A stretch of DNA of 41,455 bases from NCBI GenBank assembly GCA_003833135.1, contig QZLH01000063.1:8843-50297 (forward strand), given 5' to 3'. Under the pieces are notes generated by a model. That model worked only from the letters and a program-made list of their open reading frames with translations, had not been told where the DNA came from and did not search any database. Source of the DNA: Oehlia diaphana (taxonomy: Eukaryota > Glomeromycota > Glomeromycetes > Glomerales > Glomeraceae). Both the position numbers and the translations under genes were made by a program. Position 1 is the stretch's first letter, and each line of letters begins with the position of its first letter. Below, piece by piece: positions 12,017 to 22,213 of the stretch.

Positions 12017-12388
12017 AATGACTTTTTTAATTGCAAGTTTTGGAATTTTCAAACCATTTTAAGAGAATTAAAAAGGCACGTGATTGAGAACCGTCTTTAT
12101 ATAAGGGTAACGCGTCCCTCTTTATTCCCTCTTCATTCCCTTTCATAAGGTCATATAAACGTTTTTAGCACTCCAATTATATCTTGTAATGAAAAATATT
12201 TCGTACGTTACATTCTTCTGTGCATAAGTCATACCGTTGCACCTACATATATCGGTAAAAGCGTAATTTTCTCTTGAATAGGTTGTATCCTTCATATAAA
12301 TCACATTATTAATTACGAGATAAAAGAAACAAGAGAAACAGTTTGAAGACTTGAAAAGTTGACTGTATTCGCTTAGTCAACTTTTGTA
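12017..12388. promoter_or_regulatory. Divergent promoter of DTD and DNA polymerase kappa
   Basis: This 372-bp spacer separates two divergent start codons. It contains an E-box core CACGTG at 12077-12082, a TATA-like TTTATATAA at 12096-12104, and ACGCGT at 12110-12115, which equals the MluI cell-cycle box bound by MBF in yeasts. The three sites lie within 40 bp, some 60-100 bp upstream of the DTD start and about 275-310 bp upstream of the polymerase start. Site function is inferred from motif identity only. Confidence 0.45.
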
Positions 12389-14740
12389 ATGAATAAAGAA
12401 AGTGACGATTTCATCAGTCTCGATCTTGAAGAAAGTGCCTTTGGTTGCTTCTTTGCTAATAATAACGACACGAAAGATACTTCAAGTTGCTGTACTGATG
12501 GCAGCAATAATGAAAATGATATCCAGGATTGTTTAAAACCTGAGTCTGAAGAAAACCGAGTCGAATTAGTAACTCACAAAGCTGGGTTTGATAAAGTTGA
12601 CCAAACAAAGGTCAATAAAATTTTAAAGAAATTGGAGGAAAACTCCTCGTTTGGTCGGTTAAAGGCCAAAAAAGATGCTGAACTTCAAGAAAATATCCGA
12701 GAACAGAGATGGATCTATGAGCGTCTTCAGGCGCAAGATTTAACCTTCGTGAGATCACGTGTTCAATCTTGTATCAATAGAATTGAACAAAAGCGTGACT
12801 TAAGCAAGTGTATTGTGTGCATAGACATGGATGCATACTATGCGTCTGTTGAAGAAAGAGATGACTCAACGCTGGTTAACAAGCCAATGGGTGTTGGAGA
12901 CACTGCGATGCTGTGTACAGCAAACTACACGGCAAGGAAATTTGGCGTGAGGAGCGGAATGCCCGGATACTTTGCGAGGGCGCTTTGTCCTCAAATTGTG
13001 ATCGTAAAGCCAAACTTCGAAAAGTATACAGCTGTTTCACGACAAATTAGGACGATTTTTGCACGATACGATCCGAACTTCAGCGCGATGAGCCTTGACG
13101 AAGCATTTTTGGACATAACCAGTTATGTTCAGTATAACAATCAGACTCCGGAAGATGTGGTGCAACAGATAAGGAACGAAATTTACGATGAAACGAAGCT
13201 AACCGCCAGTGCCGGTATTGCCGCAAATAAGTTATTGGCAAAGGTGTGCGCGGACGTAAACAAGCCTAATGGGCAATATAGACTTGCAAATGATAAAGAT
13301 AAAATTATTGAATTTCTTCGTGAACTTCCTGTAAGAAAGATTTGTGGTATAGGTCAAGTGGCTGCGAAGGTCCTGAATGGTGTCTTTGATATACACACAT
13401 GCGGAGAACTGTTGGATAAACTTGTGTATATCAACATGATGTTCTCCGAAAATTCCTTTAACTTTTACATACGAGTTGCTTTAGGTATTGGATCAAGCGG
13501 TATAAGTATTGATTATATTCGAAAGAGTGCAAGCACCTCTAGGACTTTCGCCCCTACCAATGATGTGAGGTTGCTTTACGAACACTTGCGTCATATTGCG
13601 GAAGAACTAGCACATAGACTTGATCAGGAGAATTTGGAAGGCAAGACAATAGCGGTTATCTTCAAAATGCAGACATTTGAGCAGTTTACGCGCCAAAAAG
13701 CTCTAACCAAATATATCAGTATTCAACATGACTTGTACACTTATTGTAAAGCTATTTTAGATAAAGAAGTTCCAATATCTCTTCGCCTATTGGGTATTCG
13801 AATCACGAATCTACGCGATAAGAATACATCTAGTGTTAAGAGCTATTTTGCAATTAAGGAAGTTCGAGATTCACTGAATAATTATGAAATGTCGCAATTG
13901 CTTTCAAGTAAACATGTGGATTCGAAAGGTGAAGTGAGTTGCAATGAGCAAAGTTCTCAGCAAGTAAATTTAATATTGGAATCTCGGAAAACAAGTCAAA
14001 GATGTAATGTAACAGAACCGTTGCATAAGACTTCTCAAGATACAAGCTTAAAAAGGATAAGTAGGCAATGTACATCAGAGCCACAACGTTTGGAACAGAA
14101 TGACTTTTGTTCCGCGCAGCATATAGGCCCGCGAGATGACAATATATCTCATATAATAGAGTCTCAGAAAACAAATCTGAATGATAGTACCTTTGCTGTT
14201 GATGTAGTCACCATAATTGATAATGAGCAATCTCAAGATAGAACACCTACTCAAGGTGACATTGCAAATCTCACGGAACTATCAATCTCAGATGATTTCG
14301 AAAATGTTCTCACTCAACTTGAACTGTCTGATAAAAGCGTTGAGTCAAGAGTTGATTCTAACACAAGGAAACGAGCATTAGAAGATGTAGCCAAATCATC
14401 AACTATCTTTGATTCATTAACATTAAAAAGAAGGTTAATTAATGATGATCAAGTTACAACTTCATCTCAAGCTCAAGTTAACGATAATAAAACGCGCGTC
14501 AAAGATACAGATGTAATCCAAGAGAATTGGAATTGTCCAATATGCAACCGACACTTCGATAACCCAACAAGAATGCGGGTTAATAGTCATTTTGAAGCCT
14601 GCAGAGCACCTAGATTCCCTAATACCAAAATTAATGGAGTAAGAGGTCGAAGAGGACGTGGTAGGGGGCTGCGTGGATCACCTCATCCTACTGTAACATT
14701 GCATAATTTTTTCCCATCATCTCATCCAGGAATCCACTAA
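12389..14740 (+). CDS. POLK: DNA polymerase kappa (Y-family translesion polymerase)
   Basis: Low-fidelity DinB-type polymerase that extends past bulky lesions in the nucleus. A single uninterrupted frame of 783 residues. An acidic N-terminal region precedes an N-clasp helix (about 80-125). The palm carries IDMDAYYASVE with catalytic Asp146 and MSLDEAFLD with Asp237-Glu238. Thumb residues (KICGIGQVAAKVL) and the little finger, with KSASTSRTF, follow to about 480. The rest is low-complexity linker, then a C-terminal UBZ zinc finger with ligands Cys716, Cys719, His734 and Cys738, an RG-rich stretch (752-762) and a PIP-box-like TVTLHNFF (768-775) eight residues before the end. Human Pol kappa has two UBZ fingers and a comparable Q-less PIP box, so the layout fits kappa rather than eta or iota. 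It is intronless, while all its neighbours are heavily split. Antisense frames of about 100 codons inside it are shadows. Confidence 0.95.
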   Translation: MNKESDDFISLDLEESAFGCFFANNNDTKDTSSCCTDGSNNENDIQDCLKPESEENRVELVTHKAGFDKVDQTKVNKILKKLEENSSFGRLKAKKDAELQENIREQRWIYERLQAQDLTFVRSRVQSCINRIEQKRDLSKCIVCIDMDAYYASVEERDDSTLVNKPMGVGDTAMLCTANYTARKFGVRSGMPGYFARALCPQIVIVKPNFEKYTAVSRQIRTIFARYDPNFSAMSLDEAFLDITSYVQYNNQTPEDVVQQIRNEIYDETKLTASAGIAANKLLAKVCADVNKPNGQYRLANDKDKIIEFLRELPVRKICGIGQVAAKVLNGVFDIHTCGELLDKLVYINMMFSENSFNFYIRVALGIGSSGISIDYIRKSASTSRTFAPTNDVRLLYEHLRHIAEELAHRLDQENLEGKTIAVIFKMQTFEQFTRQKALTKYISIQHDLYTYCKAILDKEVPISLRLLGIRITNLRDKNTSSVKSYFAIKEVRDSLNNYEMSQLLSSKHVDSKGEVSCNEQSSQQVNLILESRKTSQRCNVTEPLHKTSQDTSLKRISRQCTSEPQRLEQNDFCSAQHIGPRDDNISHIIESQKTNLNDSTFAVDVVTIIDNEQSQDRTPTQGDIANLTELSISDDFENVLTQLELSDKSVESRVDSNTRKRALEDVAKSSTIFDSLTLKRRLINDDQVTTSSQAQVNDNKTRVKDTDVIQENWNCPICNRHFDNPTRMRVNSHFEACRAPRFPNTKINGVRGRRGRGRGLRGSPHPTVTLHNFFPSSHPGIH

Positions 14741-15359
14741 GGTATGAGGAAAAGGTGTCAGAGTTAGAATTTAAAAACACATGTATATTAAAGATTTTAG
14801 AAAAGAGCTTGCTGATAAACCAATCAGTACAGCATAACTTAAGAATGTAGTAAATTAATGGTATTTTTTGATGATGGACATTTAATTAATATTAGCAAAA
14901 ATTATACATATTTATATATGAACGATAATCATTGGATAACATGGTTGTAAAAAGTATTTTTATTTTTATTTCAAAATAAACTTTTAGATGGTCTCCGATA
15001 TATGATTAATTTATAACTAATCAATCGCCTAAATTGTTTGTTATTGGTGAATAATATTTTTTTTTTTAAATAAATGCATAATAAATAAAGAATATATTTT
15101 GATTATTGATGTGATATAAAGGGTTATTAGTGGATTAATTTTTATTTGAGTTTGTATTACCACTTTACGAAGGAAAAAAAAATAATGAAGTTTTTGGAAG
15201 AACATGACAATATAAATTAATAAGAGAACTAAGAGAACGTAATAACCTTAATGAAATTTTGTACATTGGAATAAATAATATTATAAGTGGTGATTAATTG
15301 AATTAATAATATAGTAAATACATTTTTACAGTCACATCCTATTTTTTTTTAAGGAATTG
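14741..15359. other. Spacer between convergent genes
   Basis: 619 bp of AT-rich sequence between the stops of the Pol kappa and otubain genes. Several AATAAA-like strings could serve as polyadenylation signals on either strand. I see no gene or clear repeat. Confidence 0.6.
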
Positions 15360-16583
15360 CTATTCTCTTCGATAAAGAATATCGTAATGTCCAGGTCGGT
15401 ATAATAACACCAAAGGTTTTAAAGTAACAGTTCCTTTCGACCCTTCATCATCAGGATAAAACTCATGAAAATTAACTTGTTCCATCGCATCGGATCCACT
15501 CATATACGCAATTTCAACAGGAACTTTTAAAGCTTTAGTCAATGCCATAACATGAATATGATCAGCTTCTTGATCCATGGCCTCTACAGAACTACTACAG
15601 AATTGATCCATTCCAAATTCAAATCCTAAAAAAGGTTCATATTCTTCACGATGTAATTTTAAATATGCCGCAGTAATTAAACGAAGGTAAAAGACAATAC
15701 AGTTAGAAATTTCATCGGTTTGAAAAATTGTTAATAACATATCTCCGTCATATTCTCCGTTCGCAACAATTTTCATCTGCTTTTCAATATGTTCCTCATA
15801 AATATCTTGATAAACCAATTCTTGGTACCCAGCTTCCTTAAAAAGCGGAATCGTATCAGCCAAAGATTTTAGCGCGGATTGACGTAAATCATTGTCTTTA
15901 GAATCCATAAGTCGTTCGAACCATGCAAATCCAAAAGCTACATAAATGAAAATGCTAATGTGTTAATTCATAAGTTTCTAAAAAAGCGAAGTGTTAAGTC
16001 AATTAAAATAGTTACCCCTATAAAAGCAGTTACCATCCCCACGACAACGTCTTATCTTACTATGTCTCTCTGCCAATTTCTAACATTATAAAAAATGAAT
16101 TCTCTTAAACCATCATTCACACGTGATGGCTTGTTGATGTGTAAAAAGAAGATAACAAACCATAATTTTTTGCCGATATACTTCGCTGCCCTGTTCATAT
16201 TCTTGGTATAACTTTTGAATGTCCTCTGTCAAGCAAACAAGCGGTGTTTTTTCAACTTCTTTTTTAATAGATTGCTCATATTCCCAATTCTGTTGGGAAG
16301 TAATTTGAGCTTCCTGTGCAGTATTTGCGGTTGTCTTCCCTTCGGTAGTATCTGAAGTTTCATTGGACGGACTGCTTACGGGGGCAGTTTCGGCAGTTGT
16401 ACTTACATTTTGTGGTTCTGTAATAATATTAGTATTTTCGCTAGGGGTTTCCTTTTTCTCTTCCTTCTCTGAACCACTAGGTATTACAACAGGTTCATTC
16501 ACTTCGGAAGAAATTGAAGCTTCTGTTTTTTCATGAGTTTCAGTAGTTGAGTTATTATAATCTACTCCTCCTCCCATGTTCAT
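15360..16583 (-). CDS. OTUB1: Ubiquitin thioesterase otubain (OTUB1-like)
   Basis: OTU-family cysteine protease that removes ubiquitin (OTUB1 prefers Lys48 chains) and can also block E2 enzymes. Three exons (16583-16161, 16079-16016, 15937-15360) give 354 residues. Residues 1 to about 95 are a disordered Glu/Thr/Ser-rich tail. The peptidase C65 domain follows. The catalytic motif is built across exons 2 and 3, RGDGNCFYRAFGFAWFERL, with Asp156 and Cys159. The catalytic His346 lies in RPGHYDILYRR at the extreme C-terminus. Middle blocks (YLRLITAAYL, DHIHVMALTKAL) match OTUB1 well. The E2-contacting helix before the core (EDIQKLYQEYEQGSEVYRQK) is kept. The start is the first of two nearby Met codons (1 and 3). 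It is divergent from the recycling-factor gene with 159 bp between starts. Confidence 0.93.
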
Positions 16584-16742
16584 AATAGTTAACTAAATGT
16601 AAAAGTGTAATTTCAGGTATTTATTTAACTTATTCACTAGTACGTGATACAAATCGTAGTTCAGACAATATTATATCACGTGAGTAAAGATAATCGATTA
16701 TTAACGTTTACTTTGGTTATTTGTTCTTCGCGTTTGTCTAAT
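16584..16742. promoter_or_regulatory. Compact divergent promoter with a TCACGTGA E-box
   Basis: The 159 bp between the otubain and mitochondrial RRF starts include a palindromic TCACGTGA at 16676-16683, about 60 bp upstream of the RRF ATG, and a half-site-like TACGTGATA near 16641. CACGTG is the core bound by bHLH factors such as Cbf1-type proteins in fungi. The same core occurs at 1151, 12077 and within otubain intron 1 (16120). Function is inferred. Confidence 0.4.
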
Positions 16743-17879
16743 ATGCTGTCAAAAAAATTTATATTTACCTTGTATAATGTTAGACCAAAAAAACCATTAT
16801 TGTATAAATATGGCACACTATCTTCAAAGCCTTATATATTTAATGGACTATTCACAAAACACGTCACTGTAACTTTACAACTTTATCAAAATTTCTTTAC
16901 AAGTCAACGGCTTTTATTAGCTTCGAAAAAAAAACCAGGTTGGAAGGAAGATAGTAAAAAAGGCAAAAGTTATACTAAAGATAAGATTGAAGAAGAGGAA
17001 GAAAAGAACATTAAAATAAGTGAAAAAGAGAGAAATTTCGACTTAAGTAAAGTTGAAGCTAAAGCTAACATAGTCATTGAAAAATTAAAAAAGGATTATA
17101 GTTCTATGAGGATTGGTCGTGCGAACCCGGGTTTGAACATTTTTTTTATAAAAAGAAATTTTAACAGATTCGTTCAAATTTTTATTCTTTACCATTATAT
17201 GATTTTTAGCCATACTTGATCCTGTGTCAGTACCGTTTAAAGACAGTAGCACACCTCTTAAAGATATTGCGCAAATCATTGTCAAAGACCCTCAAACCCT
17301 GTTGGTGCATGTGCACGAAGAAGAAGTACGGAATTATAAATAAAAAAAAAAATAGAATCTAGGTTAAAGAGATGTAAACTCAATAGTATTTTTTTTTGTC
17401 TTTATTTAGTTATTAAAAGCCGTAGATAAAGCCATAAGGAGTGCAAATTTAAATCTAATTTCCGTGATTGAAGGAAAAAGCATTAAAGTACCGATTCCCA
17501 AGTAAGCAAAGTTCGGTTTGATCTGTATCTAAATTTGCGTAATTTACGCGTTTTTTTCGTGTTAGAATCACAACTGAATATCGAGAGAAGATGACCAAGG
17601 TTGCGTCAAAGATTGCTGAAAGTGCTAAAATTAAGATTAGACGTATAAGGGAAGATGGTATGAAAGATTTGAAAAATGGTTGTGCGAATAGGTTACCACG
17701 TGATGAAGCAATTATATTAACCAAAAAAGTAAATATTTGATTGTTTTTTTTCAATGACTATCAAGTTTTTACTTAACGCGATTTCTTTTCTCCTCTAGCT
17801 TCAGTCGCTTATAGAGAAATCAGTGAAAGATGTTGATGAAATTTTGAAGGTCAAGAGTAAAGAAATATCGGGAAATTAA
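16743..17879 (+). CDS. MRRF: Ribosome recycling factor, mitochondrial
   Basis: Releases mitochondrial ribosomes from mRNA after termination together with mtEF-G2. Five exons (16743-17130, 17210-17325, 17410-17501, 17566-17728, 17799-17879) give 279 residues. The start chosen is the ATG at 16743; the frame stays open 33 codons upstream but only this Met opens a basic, hydroxylated, acid-poor presequence of about 60 residues. The RRF domain begins near residue 100 with KANIVIEKLKKDYSSMRIGR and continues ANPAILDPVSVPF, then QTLLVHVHEEE, AIRSANLNL and the C-terminal helices with EYREKMTKVASKIAE and RIREDGMKDLKN. Exon joins restore the family consensus exactly at RANP-AILDP. A Lys/Glu-rich charged linker separates presequence and domain. 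Confidence 0.92.
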
Positions 17880-18134
17880 TTATACTTTTAAATAGAGCTT
17901 TACTTTTCTCTTTATGACCTCTATATAGTCACATCTTATAAACCATACATATATAATTACGCAATATAAAGAATGTATAATAAGACCTCTATATAATCCC
18001 ATCTTCTCTATAGTCACATTTTCTAACTGCGCATGATCAAAGATACAAGCCAAAATCATGTGACTTTCTAGTAGATCTTACATAAATTTTGCTCTTTCCC
18101 GGAACATTCATAAGTTTACTGTTCATTATTTGTC
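17880..18134. repeat. Promoter spacer with repeated GACCTCTATATA block
   Basis: The 255-bp spacer between RRF and AP-4 beta contains GACCTCTATATAGTCACATCTT at 17916-17937 and a second copy (with AATCCC for AGTCAC) at 17984-18005, 68 bp apart. A third partial copy, CTCTATAGTCACAT, follows at 18005-18018. GACCTCTATATA occurs again at 38549-38560. These may be remnants of a small repeat that lies in the AP-4 promoter. Confidence 0.45.
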
Positions 18135-21100
18135 ATGTCGTCCGGAAGAGTTTCGTTTTTGGACAAACAGCAAAATCGTGAAATTACAGAATTAGGCTTA
18201 CGTTTAAAGGAGGCAAGCGAAAATGTGACAATAAATCACACAGGTATCCAACAAACAGCTAAACGTCCAATTATTAAAAAAGTACTCGAGACAATGACGG
18301 CCGGTATAGATGTATCACCGTTATTTGGTGACGTTATCAAGGTTCGAGTAGTTAGTGTTCTAAGATATTATCAATCGATTCATACTTTACGTTAATAATG
18401 TTAATAATATCAAAGGCAGCTTCTACAAAGGATTTGGTTCAGAAAAAGCTTGCATATATGTATATATCAACACAGGCCGAACAAAATGCTGATTTGGTCA
18501 TTTTAGCTGTTAATACTTTTCAGAATGATCTTCAAGATGAAAATCCTTTTGTAAGAGGATTAGCTTTACGTACACTTTGTTCGATGAGGTAATTAGTAAA
18601 TGCTATATATCAATCTTTTTTTCAAAATTATTAACCTAATATCAAACAACACCTTTAATTAGGCTTATAGATTATGTACCATATATGTTAGAATCTTTAA
18701 GTCACGCTTTAATCGATTCTAGCGCATATGTACGAAAGACCGCGTTAATTTCGTGTATCAAATTGTTTAATCTTTCTCCAAAACACGTGTTAGGTAGATG
18801 ATCATTCCCTTTGTAAGTTTAAAAATGAAATTTCTTTTTTTATATTTCAAAATTGATCTAAATTCTCAATTATACCAATTATGTCGATAACGTATATCAG
18901 ATGCTCCTTTGGTTGATCAATTATATAATACTCTGAGAGATCGTGACCCCGAAGTTGTTGCAAATTGCATTGTTGCTTTAAATAGAATATTGCTTTCGGA
19001 AGGCGGAATGACTGTAGACACGAATATCGCACATTATTTACTTCAACGATTACACGAATTTAATGAGTGGCATCAGTGTTTGGTATTGGATACTCTTATT
19101 CGATATAAACCATCTAGCGAAGACGAAATTTTTGATATTATGGCAAGTCAAGAATTACTCCTTATAATTAATGATGTTATCTTATAAATTAACATGCGAA
19201 TATTATATAGAATCTTTTGGACGATCGGCTTAAACATCATAATAGCGGAGTTCAGTTGACTACTGTTAAAATATTCATAAAATTAGCCGAAGGGATAGAT
19301 GATATCCAAGAGGATGTTTATAAAAGGATAAAAAGTGCGTAAAAAATCGATGATACATGATTTCTATAATTTTTTTAATTTATTGCGACTTATATATTAT
19401 ATAGGTCCAATGTTGACATTATTAACGTTAACAAGTCCGGAGATAGTATATTCATGTTTGGAGCATATTATTGTATTGATGAACCAATCTCATCAATTGT
19501 TTCGGGAAGATTACAAATATTTTTACCGAAGGTATATGGAATATCCGATCTCGTTACTATTATTATTGCTAAATTAAATTATTTAAATTCTAACTATTAT
19601 AGAATTAAAGAACCATCTTTTGTTACTCTAAAAAAGTTGGAAGTGTTAGAAGGCATTGCAACAAAAACAAGCTCAAAAGAAATTATTAATGAAATTAGGT
19701 AATTTATATTTCATTATTAGTGTATGGAAAATAATATTATAAGCTAATGTTAACAATTCAAATTATTAGTGGTTATATTACTGGAACCGATAAGGTTATT
19801 GTGCAAAAATCTATAGAATCGATCGCCAAAATTTCGTTTCGTATTGAAAATGTGCTTTCTTATTCTCTCGAAGTTTTTATGAAATTACTGGAAACTGGCA
19901 TTGACATCATTATATCAAGTATTATTACAGCACTTGAAGGTAAATACGTATATTAAATGACTATAATTTAAACAAATTAAGATTTATTTTGTGCTTTTAG
20001 AGTTCATGAACGAAAGTCCTGAAAAAGTTGGAAGTTTGCTTTCGGTTTTACCTTCTGTTTGGACATCAATAGATTTGAGTTCACAAGCAGGACCAGCTTT
20101 CCTTAACCTTTTGACAACAGTTGGATATGAAATTTCAGAAGCACCATATATTTTGGAGTCTTTGATAGATGATCTTGAAAGTTATCCAGCAACTTCTTTC
20201 CGCTTACAACTTTTAAATTCAACTGTCACATTGTTTTTACATAGACCAGCAGAATGTCGCGGTATGTTGGCTAAATTATTTAAATATTTAATGGAGCCTT
20301 ACGAAAGCTTAGAAATCCGTGAAAGAGCATTATTCCTTTACAGATTATTACAAAAGGATATCAAAAAGGTTTGTAATTTTATTGTTAATTGTTTTAGGAT
20401 TCTTCTAATAAAAAACTTGTAATTGATTCATTTTAGGCACAGGAAATTTTCAAGCATCAACGCTACGCGTCAAAGAAAAATGTGAACAATTTTAAAACGA
20501 GGGTCTGTTCGATTCGATAAAATGTTACATGTTTCGGAATTTAGATTTAATTTTTAATCCTTAAACATTGATTATATTGATTATCATAGGATAAACATCT
20601 TACTAAATTTAATACAATCTCTCTCCTTTATGGAAAACATTCGGAACAAACTCTTTTTGAACAAACGCCGGGTTATTTTTCGAAAAGGAATGATGATCAG
20701 TTCTTTTCCTCACCAACACATCATACATCGGAATTTGATGAAGTAAGTTATATGATTATTATCATTCAACCTAAAATTTATACTTACAACCATTTAAATT
20801 ATTTATTTTAAGTTGATATCACTGCAATCTCAAAACGTAGTTAAGGATGAGTTTGCGTTATCATCAACAGTATCAATTGAGGCTAAAAAATTCAAAGCAT
20901 GTTGGGAAAATTTTACGGAAAGGTAATCCCTTTTTTTTTTGTTTAGCCTAATGATCATTATTATTTAATCTCATTCAACAACTCTAGCCACGAATTTGAA
21001 ATATCTTTATTGGATTCATCGGCTTCTTTGATTTCATTGACATTAGACGACATTGAATCTGTGTTTGAAGAAAATAATATGATGATTATGGCTTCAGGAA

Positions 21101-21407
21101 GTTCCGGCGATTATTTAAAATTTTTCCTGTATGCTCAAGAGGTACATTATAAGCTTTTCTTTAAATATTTATATATGTTTACCGTTTAATTATTCTATTT
21201 ATATTACAGATTAATTCCAATATATTGATGTTATGTGAGTTTAAACTGAACCTAAATTTAAAGTTAGCTAAGATTAATTTGAGAATAGGAAATGATGCAT
21301 ATGGGATTATTCATGAAGATCAAAAAATGAATTTATCTAAATATTCAGAATATTTTATACAGTATCTAACCAGATATGTGAAAGAATTAAGTAATTTAGT
21401 AAAATGA
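18135..21407 (+). CDS. AP4B1: AP-4 complex subunit beta (beta-4 adaptin)
   Basis: Large subunit of the clathrin-independent AP-4 coat that sorts cargo at the trans-Golgi network. Fourteen exons: 18135-18341, 18416-18588, 18663-18793, 18901-19142, 19211-19334, 19405-19531, 19603-19698, 19770-19939, 20001-20368, 20437-20502, 20590-20742, 20813-20922, 20988-21141 and 21210-21407. They join to 772 residues (human AP4B1 739). The trunk shows DVSPLFGDVIKAAS, VQKKLAYMY, NPFVRGLALRTLCSMR and DRDPEVVANCIVALNRIL, typical beta-adaptin helical repeats. HRPAECRGMLAKLF and RERALFLYRLL match AP-4 beta rather than AP-1/2 beta. After a short hinge with no clathrin box comes a divergent appendage-like C-terminus. 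Intron 4 (19143-19210) has a GC-AG boundary. AP-4 is absent from most higher fungi. The hinge and exons 10-13 are the least conserved and their exact edges the least sure. Confidence 0.88.
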
Positions 21408-22213
21408 GGCATTCTTTTAAACAATATGACTATTAAATAGAAAAGATTGTTAAATAAACTTAGCAATATTAATAAGCACAATTAAACCACTTTGGTCAAA
21501 TGAAATCGACTTTCTAAATTAATTGAAAATTGTTCAGCAAGGTTGAAACTACCTACATATTAATTTTTATAGTGTAAATATAATATTTGCGGAGAAATTT
21601 ACATTTTTTATAATAATACTAATTTTGAGTTGAAAGCTTTTTGCATTGCTTAATTATAAATGAGTATTATTAATAGTAACGGTTTTATAAATTATGCATT
21701 ATTATATATATTTATATATAAAGTACAGTAATATCTTTATACACCTTCTCTAAATGCATATAGCTTGGTTTTGAGCTAGGGATTTAGAACTAAGCAATCC
21801 AGGTGCATTGAATAACGTTAAATAATCAGCTGCGATTAATTCATTATAAAGTAAAGAATCTGATATTAAAAAATTGGGTTAATTATAGAATCTATTTTAA
21901 TATAAAGGAATCAGGATCCTATCATAGTAGCTTTTTAGATGTAGTATACAGTTTTTATTATCAGTTTCATTTATAAAAAAAAATTTCTACCTATATTAAT
22001 ATTATATTAATTATATTAATACAGTGATTATTGAAATTGCATTTACCACATTCATAATATTCTAAATGCGAGTGAGCATGACGATATAATAATCATCCTG
22101 AAGCTGAAATATTGTTAGTAAACCAGATGCTAATGAACAAGTGCATTCGCAATTTTTTGTCCTTGTCACGCAACTTATAATGATAAAAAAAACGCCAATT
22201 ATTTTTACTATTA
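21408..22213. other. AT-rich spacer
   Basis: About 800 bp downstream of AP-4 beta with no coding signal, repeat or RNA gene that I can support. A few AT dinucleotide runs occur near 21700-21730 and 21990-22020. Confidence 0.6.

Noticed and set aside
13854..14174. 106-codon frame antisense to Pol kappa
   Set aside because: Lies wholly inside the well-supported polymerase frame in its low-complexity linker; a shadow.
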